In this document: positions 9,309-16,945 of the stretch, piece after piece
How positions within the stretch are numbered: position 1 is the stretch's first letter
Layout of the letters: the number at the start of each line of letters is the position of its first letter
Assembly: GCF_000973105.1 (NCBI RefSeq)
Contig: NC_015844.1
Span: 2,538,501-2,602,500, forward strand
Direction: 5' to 3'
DNA length: 64,000 nt
DNA from: Zobellia galactanivorans
GTDB lineage: Bacteria > Bacteroidota > Bacteroidia > Flavobacteriales > Flavobacteriaceae
The notes under the pieces: model-generated
Told to the model about the DNA's origin: nothing
The model's input: only the letters and a program-made list of their open reading frames with translations
Databases searched by the model: none
Program-made: the position numbers and the translations under genes

Positions 9309-10238
9309 ATGAACCTGCAGTCAGAACTAAACAATGCCAGCCTTTTTCAAAACCTAGAGCTCTTGGCCAACCAAGTAGTGGAAGGTTTTATCAGTGGTAT
9401 ACACAAGAGTCCGTTCCATGGTTTTTCGGCCGAGTTTGCCGAACATAAGATCTACAATGTAGGGGAGAGTACCAAGCATATAGATTGGAAGCTCTTTGCC
9501 AAGACCGATAAGCTGTATACCAAGCGCTATGAAGAAGAGACGAACCTGAGGTGCCATATGATCTTGGACAGTTCGGCATCGATGTACTATCCCGAGGTCA
9601 AGAACCTAAGCCTGGGCAACCTGAATAAAATCGGTTTTGGGGTGCTGGCCATAGCCGCCCTGATGAATATTCTTAAGCGGCAGCGCGATGCGGTCGGGTT
9701 GAGTGTATACTCCGATAGCTATAATTTTTATGCCCCGGAAAAGGGGAGTGAAAGGCATCATCAAATGCTATTGGCCAAACTGAGCGAGCTAAGTCAGGAG
9801 ACCAAGCCGGCCCAACAGACCGAAACCTACACCTATCTGCACCAGATTGCCGAGAATATAAAACGGAGAAGCCTGATTTTTCTTTTTACCGATATGTTTC
9901 AGACCGCTGCGGATGACGAAAAAATTTTTGAGGCCCTCCGACATTTGAAATACAACAAGCACGAAGTAGTATTGTTTCACCTTTTAGACCGGTCTACGGA
10001 GTATCACTTTAATTTCGACAACACCCCCAAGCGCTTTTTAGATGTGGAAACGGGTGAATATATCGATTTGTATTCCAGTAATATAAAGGAAGCCTACGAG
10101 CGTAGTGTTACCGCCTATTTTGAAGATTTAAAGCAGAAATGTATACAGTATAAGATCAAATATGTAGAGGTTGACGTAAAGGGCGATTTCTCGAAAATAC
10201 TCAACACCTACCTAGTAGAAAGGCATAAATTTGTTTAA
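9309..10238 (+). CDS. DUF58 domain protein with vWA-like fold
   Basis: This 309-residue cytoplasmic protein matches DUF58: the N-terminal GFSAEFAEHKIYNVGE and the following HIDWKLFAKTDKLYTKRYEE are the family signature, and ILDSSASMYY carries a MIDAS-like DxSxS motif. DUF58 proteins are usually encoded beside MoxR AAA+ ATPases and are thought to be chaperone-like partners in assembly or metal insertion. Here there is no MoxR gene next door; the gene stands between trxA and tRNA-Asp. The family call is firm; the role is unknown. Confidence 0.85.
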   Translation: MNLQSELNNASLFQNLELLANQVVEGFISGIHKSPFHGFSAEFAEHKIYNVGESTKHIDWKLFAKTDKLYTKRYEEETNLRCHMILDSSASMYYPEVKNLSLGNLNKIGFGVLAIAALMNILKRQRDAVGLSVYSDSYNFYAPEKGSERHHQMLLAKLSELSQETKPAQQTETYTYLHQIAENIKRRSLIFLFTDMFQTAADDEKIFEALRHLKYNKHEVVLFHLLDRSTEYHFNFDNTPKRFLDVETGEYIDLYSSNIKEAYERSVTAYFEDLKQKCIQYKIKYVEVDVKGDFSKILNTYLVERHKFV

Positions 10239-10263
10239 TGACGAAATTTTTTATCAAAAATTG

Positions 10264-10294
10264 TTTGTGCAATTGAAATAGCGGTGTATATTTG
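10264..10294 (+). promoter_or_regulatory. tRNA-Asp promoter (TTTG, 19 nt, TATATTTG)
   Basis: TTTG at 10264-10267, a 19-nt spacer and TATATTTG at 10287-10294 exactly match the Bacteroidota housekeeping promoter. The first tRNA base follows 17 nt after the -7 box. Confidence 0.8.
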
Positions 10295-10311
10295 CACTCG
10301 CTAAACGCCAC

Positions 10312-10385
10312 GGTCTGGTAGTTCAGTTGGTTAGAATACCTGCCTGTCACGCAGGGGGTCGCGGGTTCGAGTCCCGTCCAGACCG
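10312..10385 (+). tRNA. tRNA-Asp (GTC)
   Basis: The 74-nt cloverleaf has acceptor arms GGTCTGG / CCAGACC with G as discriminator base. The anticodon stem CCTGC/GCAGG encloses the loop CTGTCAC, with anticodon GTC at 10346-10348. The T arm is GCGGG TTCGAGT CCCGT. CCA is not encoded. It stands alone between its own promoter and terminator. No integrase gene or repeated 3' end indicates use as an attachment site. Confidence 0.97.
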
Positions 10386-10390
10386 CGAAA

Positions 10391-10418
10391 GCCTTCAACG
10401 CAAGTTGGAGGCTTTTTT
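10391..10418 (+). terminator. Terminator after tRNA-Asp
   Basis: GCCTTCAAC (10391-10399), loop GCAA and GTTGGAGGC (10404-10412) form a 9-bp stem with one G-U pair, followed by six T. It starts 5 nt after the tRNA. Confidence 0.88.
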
Positions 10419-10749
10419 GTTTTCTGCTCCTGTGGCGAAATAGGCGGCGAAATCATTAGGCGCCAAGACAAAAACCACCCTGTCTACTACTGGGGGGCAG
10501 TGAACCACCACCAAAGTAGAAACTCAATCTTTATCCGTAATTAGTGTGTCGTTGGCTGTGTTCGGTATAGGATTATTTTTCTTAGTACTAAGTACTAAGT
10601 ATTTTGTACTCTCTACTTTGTACTCTCTACTTTGTACTCCCTACTTAGTCCTGACTACTTTGTACTAACCACTATCTCCTCCTTTACAGATTTCCGTAAG
10701 CTTAAAAGCGGGACTTTATCTAGATTTGTAGTTCACCAAAATTCGTCCC
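10419..10749. other. Intergenic region tRNA-Asp to EEP nuclease gene
   Basis: These 331 nt hold no credible gene. The middle is occupied by a 14-bp tandem repeat (annotated separately). The rest is unremarkable sequence with one copy of GATTTCCGTAA (10689-10699), a motif also found in two other intergenic gaps of this window. Confidence 0.6.
10582..10672. repeat. Degenerate 14-bp tandem repeat, about 6.5 units
   Basis: Units of 14 bp with consensus TTTGTACTCTCTAC run from 10603 to 10672 in five consecutive copies: the first two identical, the third with one change, the last two more diverged. They are preceded by a related unit TTAGTACTAAGTAC (10582-10595) and a 7-nt half unit. The repeat is AT-rich and made of TACTTTG/TACTnnn blocks. 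There are no spacers of unique sequence, so it is not a CRISPR array. Confidence 0.8.
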
Positions 10750-11562
10750 GTGTTTAGAAAAATCATACTTTTTGCCGTATTCTTCCTTTCGCTGACGGTC
10801 GTTGCACAAAAAAGCGAGATCCAACTGGTTTCATGGAATATTCAAGACTTTGGAAAGACCAAGAGTAGCGAGGAGCTGGAGCAAATGGCCGAGCTGGTCA
10901 GGGAATATGATATTCTCGCTATTCAAGAGGTAGTTGCCGGTTATGGCGGAGCCCAAGCCGTGGCCAAACTATCGGATATCCTGAACCGAAAGGGCGCTAA
11001 ATGGGACTACCTTATCAGTAACCCCACCAACAGTCCTAAATACGTCACGGAGCGCTATGCCTTTATTTGGAAGACGAAACACATTAAGATCAAAAACCGG
11101 GGGAAACTCATTCAGGAATTGGATAGCCTTATTGATAGGGAGCCTTTTTTGGTGGACTTTTTTATTGGGGACAAAAAGTTGAGCCTGATCAATTTTCATT
11201 CTAGGCCGTATAATAAAAGACCGGAGGCGGAAATAAAGGCCCTGACCCATTATATTGCCGAAAACTTTACGAACCCTACCATTCTAGCAGGGGATTTTAA
11301 CATTAACGAGGCCATGTCGGTTTTTGATACTTTTAAACAAAGCGGATACCGCGCCTGTGTTTCCGATACGAAGACCACCTTGAAAAGGGCGTGTAACGGG
11401 TATGGTTACCTGAATCACCCCATAGATAATATGTTTTATTCCGAAGATATCTTAAAGACCGACAGTGGGGTACTCGATTTTATACGTATTTGCGACAACT
11501 TGGAAATGGCAAGACGTTTATCGGATCATTTGCCTGTTTTTTTGAGGTTTCGTTTGGAGTAG
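10750..11562 (+). CDS. Secreted endonuclease/exonuclease/phosphatase (EEP) family protein
   Basis: This 270-residue protein has a signal peptide (MFRKIILFAVFFLSLTVVAQ) and an EEP/DNase I fold: SWNIQDFG (N30), AIQEV (E60), LAGDFNINE and the C-terminal SDHLPVF with the catalytic His. It is probably an extracellular or periplasmic nuclease, perhaps for scavenging nucleotides or phosphate; a phosphodiesterase of other substrate is possible. The start is GTG because no ATG lies between the upstream stop and the signal peptide. A bidirectional terminator follows. Confidence 0.8.
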   Translation: MFRKIILFAVFFLSLTVVAQKSEIQLVSWNIQDFGKTKSSEELEQMAELVREYDILAIQEVVAGYGGAQAVAKLSDILNRKGAKWDYLISNPTNSPKYVTERYAFIWKTKHIKIKNRGKLIQELDSLIDREPFLVDFFIGDKKLSLINFHSRPYNKRPEAEIKALTHYIAENFTNPTILAGDFNINEAMSVFDTFKQSGYRACVSDTKTTLKRACNGYGYLNHPIDNMFYSEDILKTDSGVLDFIRICDNLEMARRLSDHLPVFLRFRLE

Positions 11563-11624
11563 TTACCCTTGGTTTGATCGGTTTTTTCTGAACATAGTCT
11601 TGGCCTACAGTGGGCGTAATACAA

Positions 11625-11651
11625 AAAAGAACGGCACAGGGCCGTTCTTTT
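11625..11651. terminator. Bidirectional terminator between convergent genes
   Basis: AAAAGAACGGC (11625-11635) pairs perfectly with GCCGTTCTTTT (11641-11651) around a 5-nt loop. The A-run on one side and T-run on the other let it serve both the plus-strand nuclease gene and the minus-strand gene ending at 11672. Confidence 0.85.
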
Positions 11652-11671
11652 AAGAAAGGTCGGTTTGGTGT

Positions 11672-11890
11672 TTAATCTTCCCAGCCGCACAAGCCTCGCC
11701 CTATTTCCTTGGCTTGGTGGAGGGGTACTTGGTAAATACGTGTGGAACAGCGCGACAATCCGCGGCAGTTTTTTACGTAATGGTATTTTTTGCTTCCCTT
11801 TCCCTTGCAGATATAAACGGTGGTTTCGTTTGGTGTAGACGGCCCGAAAGACAAAAACAATAATGCTAGAAGAACTTTACTCATTTTCAT
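11672..11890 (-). CDS. Small secreted Cys-rich protein, unknown function
   Basis: This 72-residue protein has a hydrophobic N-terminal signal segment (KVLLALLFLSFG) followed by a short domain with cysteines in YICKGKGSKKYHYVKNCRGLS and a C-terminal RGLCGWED. The CxG...YH...NCRGL pattern recurs, to my knowledge, in small flavobacterial proteins without assigned function and resembles short zinc-ribbon-like or metal-binding proteins. The start overlaps the end of the upstream nuclease gene by 14 nt (8 nt if Met3 is used), implying cotranscription with it. Confidence 0.65.
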   Translation of the reverse strand: MKMSKVLLALLFLSFGPSTPNETTVYICKGKGSKKYHYVKNCRGLSRCSTRIYQVPLHQAKEIGRGLCGWED

Positions 11891-12929
11891 AAAAATCTAC
11901 GGTTTGCAATAGGGGAGCTTCAAATTGGTAAATGTCTTCCAAGGCACCTAGGGCCTGTCTGGTTTCGCTCTTGTCTTCATTGATAAGGCCCAGGTATTTG
12001 ATAGTGCCGTTAAAATGAAGTCTACAAAGCGGTTTTCTATTATTGTTGTCCAATAAGATTCCAAAATACGATTGGGTATCCCTATGGGCAATTCTGTCAA
12101 TGGCAATTTTTCGCCTTAGAATGGCAACTACAATTCGAAAACCTTCGAGTTCTTCCTCGGTCGTAACGATTTTACTGATTTCTTCGGGCTCTTGCTCTTC
12201 CTCTTGCTGTTGTACCGCTTCCTTACTTAAGGCCGCATTTAGACGGTCGTTTACTTTTTCGCTAATGGTCTGAACGAAGGCCTTGCCTACCAACTCGGTA
12301 AATTCTCCCATTACTTTTTCCGTGAGCCGACCGGTATAGACCTCGCTGGCAAACAGTTTTACGAAATGGTGTGAGGGAGATTGTAGCTCATCAGCAATAA
12401 GCTTTTTGATTTCTTTGGTATACTTTAAGGAACTGGCATTGTCCACAATTTTGTTTACGTCAAAATTGGACTTGTGAAACTTTGCTATTTCGTGAACCGT
12501 GTTTTCTTTTAGTTCGGTGATATTGAATTCAAGAAAAGGTTTTTCATCCATTTTATTGGCGGCTTCCAAATCAGTATAGAAGCGATATTCTATTCCGTTG
12601 GTCAATAGGGCAAACCTTGTTTTGGTGGTATGGAAATACCGGAACAGCTGTGAATTATGGGAATTGAGTTTTTCTTTCCAATTTTTACATTCAATAATGA
12701 TTATGGGCTGATCGTCTTGAAAAATGGCATAATCTACCTTTTCGCCTTTCTTGAGTCCAAGGTCGGCCGTGAACTCTGGCACGACTTCGGTGGGGTCAAA
12801 GGTGTCATACCCCAACAAATTGATAAACGGGAGTACAAAAGCGTGTTTGGTAGATTCTTCGGTGTCTATCTTCCCTTTTAACTTGGCGATTTTTTCGGCA
12901 AGGGCCTTAAGTTGGTTTTGGAGTGGCAT
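11877..12929 (-). CDS. Solo HsdR-N-type PD-(D/E)XK nuclease domain protein
   Basis: The 350-residue protein has the N-terminal domain of type I restriction HsdR subunits: a PD-(D/E)XK core with VPEFTADLG, D67 in KVDYAIF and E80-C-K82 in IIIECKNW. No helicase domain, HsdM or HsdS is present here. The C-terminal half (about residues 150-350) is helical with an acidic QQQEEEQEPEE linker and a small beta domain. Stand-alone proteins of this type are widespread and often annotated as type I or IV restriction enzymes. It could be a solitary defence nuclease or a housekeeping DNA-processing factor. It shares a 14-nt overlap with the small Cys protein downstream. Confidence 0.75.
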   Translation of the reverse strand: MPLQNQLKALAEKIAKLKGKIDTEESTKHAFVLPFINLLGYDTFDPTEVVPEFTADLGLKKGEKVDYAIFQDDQPIIIIECKNWKEKLNSHNSQLFRYFHTTKTRFALLTNGIEYRFYTDLEAANKMDEKPFLEFNITELKENTVHEIAKFHKSNFDVNKIVDNASSLKYTKEIKKLIADELQSPSHHFVKLFASEVYTGRLTEKVMGEFTELVGKAFVQTISEKVNDRLNAALSKEAVQQQEEEQEPEEISKIVTTEEELEGFRIVVAILRRKIAIDRIAHRDTQSYFGILLDNNNRKPLCRLHFNGTIKYLGLINEDKSETRQALGALEDIYQFEAPLLQTVDFYENE

Positions 12930-12990
12930 AGTTTTAATTTAGAGGTTAAGAATATGAGTCTTGAATTCTATTTAGTGCTTGGGGAAGCGT

Positions 12991-13146
12991 CTAGTTTTTA
13001 CACCCGTTTTTGCTACAGGTGATAGGTTTGCTCGTATTTGTCCAATGGCTCGGGCGCTCGGTCGTATCAAAACCGCACCCTGTGGTTCCTCCTTTTAATC
13101 CTTGGTGGATCTCTCCTGTGGCTATGTGTTTTACTGGCATGGTCAT
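12991..13146 (-). CDS. Small Cys-containing protein, 51 residues, unknown function
   Basis: A 51-residue frame starts at ATG 13146 (a second ATG at 13140) and ends at TAG 12991. The sequence MTMPVKHIATGEIHQG continues through GTTGCGFDTT, SHWTNT and the C-terminal ITCSKNGCKN. Three cysteines, a GFDT...HW core and the terminal CxKNGC suggest a tiny metal-binding or disulfide domain. I believe similar short proteins occur in Flavobacteriia, but I know no function. It has no signal peptide. The 60-nt gap to the nuclease gene downstream would allow cotranscription. The 256 nt upstream (13147-13402) show no gene. Confidence 0.55.
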   Translation of the reverse strand: MTMPVKHIATGEIHQGLKGGTTGCGFDTTERPSHWTNTSKPITCSKNGCKN

Positions 13147-13402
13147 CTCTGGTTTTAGTTAGTGATGGTTAAATGTAAAACCATTGAAAGACAATTCCTT
13201 ACGTAAAACCGTAAAGGGCGAAAATTGTTTCGTATAAATTGTAAAAGGGTGGGCTCCCTTCGGTCGGGTCCCTGCTATAATAAGTGACTAGCCGTTTTTT
13301 GGGCTGTCCCTTTGGGAAAGGTGTTTCCTTATCATGTTTAAAAGACCGAACCCGCAAATTTGATGATCCCCCAACCACCTCATAGGCAGGCCGGTCTTAT
13401 GC

Positions 13403-13624
13403 TTAATTATGGCATTCTTTGCAACAACGAATACAGGCACCGGTTTTTTTATACATTTTACCGGCTTCCATGACCGCTCCCTGACAGGTGGGGTGAAAGC
13501 CCAGGTCGGTCTTGCTTAAGATAAAGGCAAGCAAATTACAGTTGTGCTTGTGTACTTCGTAATTGCCGTTGCTTTGTCTGGTGTTGTTTACGTAATATTT
13601 GATCATCGGGTAATTTTCGGCCAA
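13403..13624 (-). CDS. Small His/Cys-rich protein, unknown function
   Basis: This 73-residue cytoplasmic protein contains EVHKHNCNLLAF, LGFHPTCQGAV and the C-terminal GACIRCCKECHN. The cysteines and histidines, including CxxCCxxC, would suit a small zinc-binding fold. It reads YPMIKYYVNNTRQSNGNYEVH at the N terminus with no signal peptide. I do not recognise a function. It is preceded by a perfect palindrome (13643-13672) that could control it. Confidence 0.6.
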   Translation of the reverse strand: MAENYPMIKYYVNNTRQSNGNYEVHKHNCNLLAFILSKTDLGFHPTCQGAVMEAGKMYKKTGACIRCCKECHN

Positions 13625-13642
13625 ACTAATACCATTAATAGA

Positions 13643-13672
13643 TAATCCCTTACGGATTTCCGTAAGGGATTA
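13643..13672. repeat. Perfect 13-bp inverted repeat with 4-nt loop
   Basis: TAATCCCTTACGG (13643-13655) and CCGTAAGGGATTA (13660-13672) flank ATTT. On the minus strand no T-run follows the stem, so it is a poor intrinsic terminator for the response regulator gene ending at 13714. It may instead be an operator or mRNA structure before the 13624 start. Confidence 0.75.
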
Positions 13673-13713
13673 AAAAATTGGTCGGGCGGTTAGAAATTTG
13701 TAATACAGAGGTG

Positions 13714-14388
13714 TTATATCCTGCCTTCTTTGATCAGCTTGGCTATAAGATGTTGGATGTTTTTGGCCCCGAAGGCGTCAAACAAGCGGCTTACTTTTTT
13801 ATCGATGGTACTTTCGCTATTGGGCGAAATGTTTTGACGTTTGAGTTTTTCCGAGATCTCTTTTTTGGTCAAGCCTTCGGCTAGGTCTTGCAAGATCATA
13901 CGGTCGTACTTGTCCAGTTCAAAAATAGTGTTGGCACTATTCAGGTTGATCTGGGGGGAAACATAGGTCCTGTTCTGGTAGGCCTCTTGTATGGCGGTCA
14001 CCAGTTCGTTGAGTCCGTTACGGCCTTTACAGACATAGGCATTTATCTTCAGATCGGTAAAAAGCGGATTGATCTCGACCGGATTGTCTATCATTGAATT
14101 GACAATGACCTTTATGTTCGGGTCGATGTCCCTGACCGCCTTTATAAGGGCCTGGCCTGAAGTCAGTTTACGGGCCGCGGGCCCTTCTTTGAACGAAAGG
14201 TCGGTTATTAAAAGCTCATAGGGCTCCCCTTCGTTAAAGGCTAGTTTAAACCTGTTGTACGCTTTGTCACAATAAAGTTCTTCTTGTATTTCTTCAATCT
14301 GCAGTCGATTTTCAAGGGCGTTAACGATGCCTTTGTTCGTGTCTTGGAAGTCTTCTGCAATCAGTATTTTTTTGAACATAGTCTGCAC
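13714..14388 (-). CDS. Response regulator, receiver + LuxR-type HTH
   Basis: The 224-residue protein has a receiver domain (FKKILIAEDFQDT with acidic residues near 12-13; phospho-acceptor D63 in LLITDLSF; Lys in AYVCKGRNG) and a C-terminal helix-turn-helix (about 160-224) with LAEGLTKKEISEKLK and SESTIDKKVSRLF, resembling LuxR/NarL. It starts 3 nt after the stop of the histidine kinase gene, so the two form a cognate pair. The receiver and HTH are separated by only a short linker. Its regulon is not visible from the sequence. Confidence 0.85.
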   Translation of the reverse strand: MQTMFKKILIAEDFQDTNKGIVNALENRLQIEEIQEELYCDKAYNRFKLAFNEGEPYELLITDLSFKEGPAARKLTSGQALIKAVRDIDPNIKVIVNSMIDNPVEINPLFTDLKINAYVCKGRNGLNELVTAIQEAYQNRTYVSPQINLNSANTIFELDKYDRMILQDLAEGLTKKEISEKLKRQNISPNSESTIDKKVSRLFDAFGAKNIQHLIAKLIKEGRI

Positions 14389-14391
14389 TAT

Positions 14392-16323
14392 TTAATTCGG
14401 AATTTCAATTTGGGCTCTAAAACCATCGCCCTTTTCTGAATCAAAAGTAAGACTTCCATTGATGGCTAGAATACGCTTTTCCGTATTCCATAGTCCATTT
14501 TTATGATTTAAATTATTTTTTGAGGCTCCTTTACCGTTGTCGGTGTAGTTGACTTTTAGCTTTGTTTTCAAGGCTTCAAAGTGTATGGAGACCACTGTGG
14601 CCCCGCTGTGCTTCTGCATATTGATCATAAGTTCTTGAAGTACCTTATACAAGGTTTTTTTGCTTAGTTCCGGTAGTTTGCCCCAATCGATTTCAGTACT
14701 TCCTGTGACGATCAATTGGGTGTTTCTACAGTAGCTGCTCAGCATACCGAAGAGGACTTCCTTGAACTTTGGCCCGGTGTCGATGTCGTTGATTTTCCTT
14801 GAAAAATTCCTGCTTTGGTTGTAGAGGCCATCGATGACGTTCAGAACCTCGGTATTGGGCGCCCCGTTTTGCAGCAATACCATGGCATGGTTTAACTTGC
14901 CTGCAAAATCGTCGTGTAGTTTTCTCGACAGTTCTGCTTCGGTGGCATAGGTGGCTTCTATTTTTGCCGTTTTATTTTCTTGTTTTAGGCGCTTGGCGCG
15001 CTGAACCGAAAAGAAGCCCGTGAAAACGGAAATGAGTACGATCAAGGCCAGGCCCGAGTAGGATATAATCTTTTGGTTGCGTTGCTTGGCCGCTTCCAAA
15101 AGGTGTTCGGCACTCTCCTTTTCTAAATGGAGAATGGATTCTTGCTTTAGCTTGTCGTCGTACCTGTATTTGGCAAATTGGGTCTTTACTTTTAATTCTT
15201 GGTCGTACAGGCTATCCTGCAAAAACACATAGCGGTCCCTTATTCCGATAGCGTTGGGTGCGAGTTGCATAAGCTGTTTCAGGGCATCTTTTTCCGCCCG
15301 TGGTATTTTTAACGATTTGGATAGCTGTATGACCGAATCAAGATACGAACGGGCCTTTACAGGATTGCTTTTACTGTGGAATTCCCCCAAATGGGTATAA
15401 CTGGCAATCTGCCCCCTTTTGTCCTTTTGCTGAATTCGTATGGACAAGGGTTCTTCAAAGGCTTCCTTTTTTACAGGAAGGCCCGATAACCATCTGGCAT
15501 AGGCCAAATTGTCCAAGACCCGGGCGTAATGTTTTTGATTTCGGCCCAAGGTGCTGTCCTTTACTATTTTGTTCAACAGTTCCATGGCCTTGTCGAAGGA
15601 CTTGCTATCGATATAGGTGGCTGCCAAATTGTTCTCGTAAATCAGGCGGTCATGGGCGCTTTCTTCAATGTGTATGGCTTTTTGGTAGTAGTCTATGGCA
15701 TCGGAAAAGTTCAGTAGCTTTCTATGGTTGGTAGCCAAAGCGTTGTAGCAATGGGCTACTTTTTTAGGGTTTTTTAAAAATTTTAAGGCGTCGGTCAGGG
15801 TTTCTTTGCTTCCGAAAAAATCGTTGTTGTTTTTTTGAATGGTGCCTATGTTCAGCAGGTTGATACCAATTCTACTGCTGTCCTTCAACTGCGTATAGTA
15901 TTCTTTTGAAAGGGAATAGTTTTCAATGGCCTTGTGGTAATCGTGTTCCACTTCTGAGAAATAATAGCCCATTAGGTAGTATTGTTCCGCCAAGACAGAA
16001 GCTTTCTTGACCTTCGGGGCGTGGTTTGCCAATTGATCGTGGTATATACGTAAGCTGTCGTATTCCTTTGAAAGCAGGTGTAACAGACTCTTTTGAAAGA
16101 GAACAGGGCCGTACAGACTGTCTTCAACGTCGTTTTTTAGATGTTGGTACGATTGGTTGATGGCTTGGTAGCGTTCTTTTACGGAAAGTGTTTTTTCCTT
16201 GGCACGCTTATAGTGAAATAAGGCACTGTCGGCATCCTTGCCCTCTTGGGTGAGGGGGGCATCATGCTTTGATGTGCAGCCGAAAAACAAAAAACAGAAC
16301 ACGATTAGTGCGAACCTATTCAA
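14392..16323 (-). CDS. TPR-containing membrane histidine kinase
   Basis: The 643-residue protein begins with a lipoprotein-like signal (LFFGC, C16) and has a TPR-rich sensor region (about 40-400; repeats such as AIDYYQKAIHIEES), probably periplasmic. A single transmembrane helix (about 419-440) and coiled linker follow. The kinase has the NarL-partner type HisKA_3 box RKLHDDFAGKLNHAM with phospho-acceptor H470, an N-box ELMINMQKHS, and the G-box TDNGKG. It is expected to phosphorylate the adjacent regulator. This architecture is common in Flavobacteriia and the ligand is generally unknown. A terminator-like hairpin sits just upstream. Confidence 0.87.
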   Translation of the reverse strand: MNRFALIVFCFLFFGCTSKHDAPLTQEGKDADSALFHYKRAKEKTLSVKERYQAINQSYQHLKNDVEDSLYGPVLFQKSLLHLLSKEYDSLRIYHDQLANHAPKVKKASVLAEQYYLMGYYFSEVEHDYHKAIENYSLSKEYYTQLKDSSRIGINLLNIGTIQKNNNDFFGSKETLTDALKFLKNPKKVAHCYNALATNHRKLLNFSDAIDYYQKAIHIEESAHDRLIYENNLAATYIDSKSFDKAMELLNKIVKDSTLGRNQKHYARVLDNLAYARWLSGLPVKKEAFEEPLSIRIQQKDKRGQIASYTHLGEFHSKSNPVKARSYLDSVIQLSKSLKIPRAEKDALKQLMQLAPNAIGIRDRYVFLQDSLYDQELKVKTQFAKYRYDDKLKQESILHLEKESAEHLLEAAKQRNQKIISYSGLALIVLISVFTGFFSVQRAKRLKQENKTAKIEATYATEAELSRKLHDDFAGKLNHAMVLLQNGAPNTEVLNVIDGLYNQSRNFSRKINDIDTGPKFKEVLFGMLSSYCRNTQLIVTGSTEIDWGKLPELSKKTLYKVLQELMINMQKHSGATVVSIHFEALKTKLKVNYTDNGKGASKNNLNHKNGLWNTEKRILAINGSLTFDSEKGDGFRAQIEIPN

Positions 16324-16350
16324 TGGCGGGAAGTATTAAGAGTTGAACAT

Positions 16351-16378
16351 AAAAAAAGCCATACCCGAAAGTATGGCT
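16351..16378 (-). terminator. Terminator/attenuator between small lipoprotein gene and histidine kinase gene
   Basis: On the minus strand AGCCATAC (16378-16371) pairs with GTATGGCT (16364-16357) around a 6-nt loop, followed by an uninterrupted T-run to 16351. Only 27 nt remain before the kinase ATG, too little for a full separate promoter downstream, so partial read-through is likely. Confidence 0.85.
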
Positions 16379-16407
16379 CAAATTACTGAATTTAATCGTT
16401 ATTTTCC

Positions 16408-16563
16408 TTATCCTCTTGGAGGGTCTGTTGGCGGATCGCCGTCATCCCCTTCCGTTGCTTGAATATGGTAAAGCTCATCGGTGTCTGCCGTAGATGGGCT
16501 GGAGCATGAAAATAAAAATCCGTTCATGATTACGACTAAGGTCGCTATATATACTTTTTTCAT
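16408..16563 (-). CDS. Small lipoprotein, 51 residues
   Basis: The frame from ATG 16563 to TAA 16408 encodes a classic lipoprotein signal (MKKVYIATLVVIMNGFLFSC, lipobox FLFSC with C20) and a short polar tail: SSPSTADTDELYHI, then ATEGDDGDPPTDPPRG. The tail is acidic and proline-rich without a fold I recognise. It lies directly upstream of an attenuator-like terminator and the sensor kinase, so it may be an accessory sensory peptide or simply a leader-type gene for the two-component system. Signal quality supports a real gene; function is unknown. Confidence 0.7.
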   Translation of the reverse strand: MKKVYIATLVVIMNGFLFSCSSPSTADTDELYHIQATEGDDGDPPTDPPRG

Positions 16564-16945
16564 CGTTTTGTTATTTTTTGGACATAGCTGTGGCTGTCCA
16601 GATTAGTATTTGGTCTGATGGGCACCGGATTAAAGGCGCTGAAAATGAAGGGGCGTCCCCCAGGTTTTTGGAAAGTGGAAATCTTATGCGGAGGTCTTAA
16701 GCCGCTTTCCATTCGACTTAATTCTTGCCGCATTATAGATTTCCGTAAAAATGATTTCTATAGAAAGGCTATGTTAGCAAAGCATAGCGGTTACCATTCT
16801 TGGGGCAAATTAAATTGAAGCTGGGGAGGTGGTTGCAGACACGGATCGGACTTGTGTTCGACATGTTTTAGACACCAATAAAATCAGGGGTTTACAGAGG
16901 TTGGTGTTAGGGGCGGATCTATCTAAAATTTGTATTTTTAGGATT
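16564..16945. promoter_or_regulatory. Divergent regulatory gap between small lipoprotein and HTH genes
   Basis: This 382-nt stretch must contain promoters in both directions. It has one copy of GATTTCCGTAA (16738-16748). Just before the HTH gene start is TAAAATTTG (16923-16931), which resembles a -7 box but has one extra base. A 66-codon plus-strand open frame in the middle has no homology-like features and is not called. Confidence 0.45.

Noticed and set aside
10312-10385. tRNA-Asp as an integration site for a mobile element
   Set aside because: No integrase, no duplicated tRNA 3' end and ordinary genes on both sides.
10582-10672. Tandem repeat as a CRISPR array
   Set aside because: Units are 14 bp and directly adjacent with no unique spacers, and no cas gene is nearby.
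13643-13672. Perfect palindrome as an intrinsic terminator of the response regulator gene
   Set aside because: On the minus strand the T-run precedes the stem instead of following it, so it is recorded only as an inverted repeat.
16618-16818. 66-codon plus-strand open frame in the gap before the HTH gene
   Set aside because: No signal peptide, domain or conserved-looking pattern; it sits across the expected promoter region.
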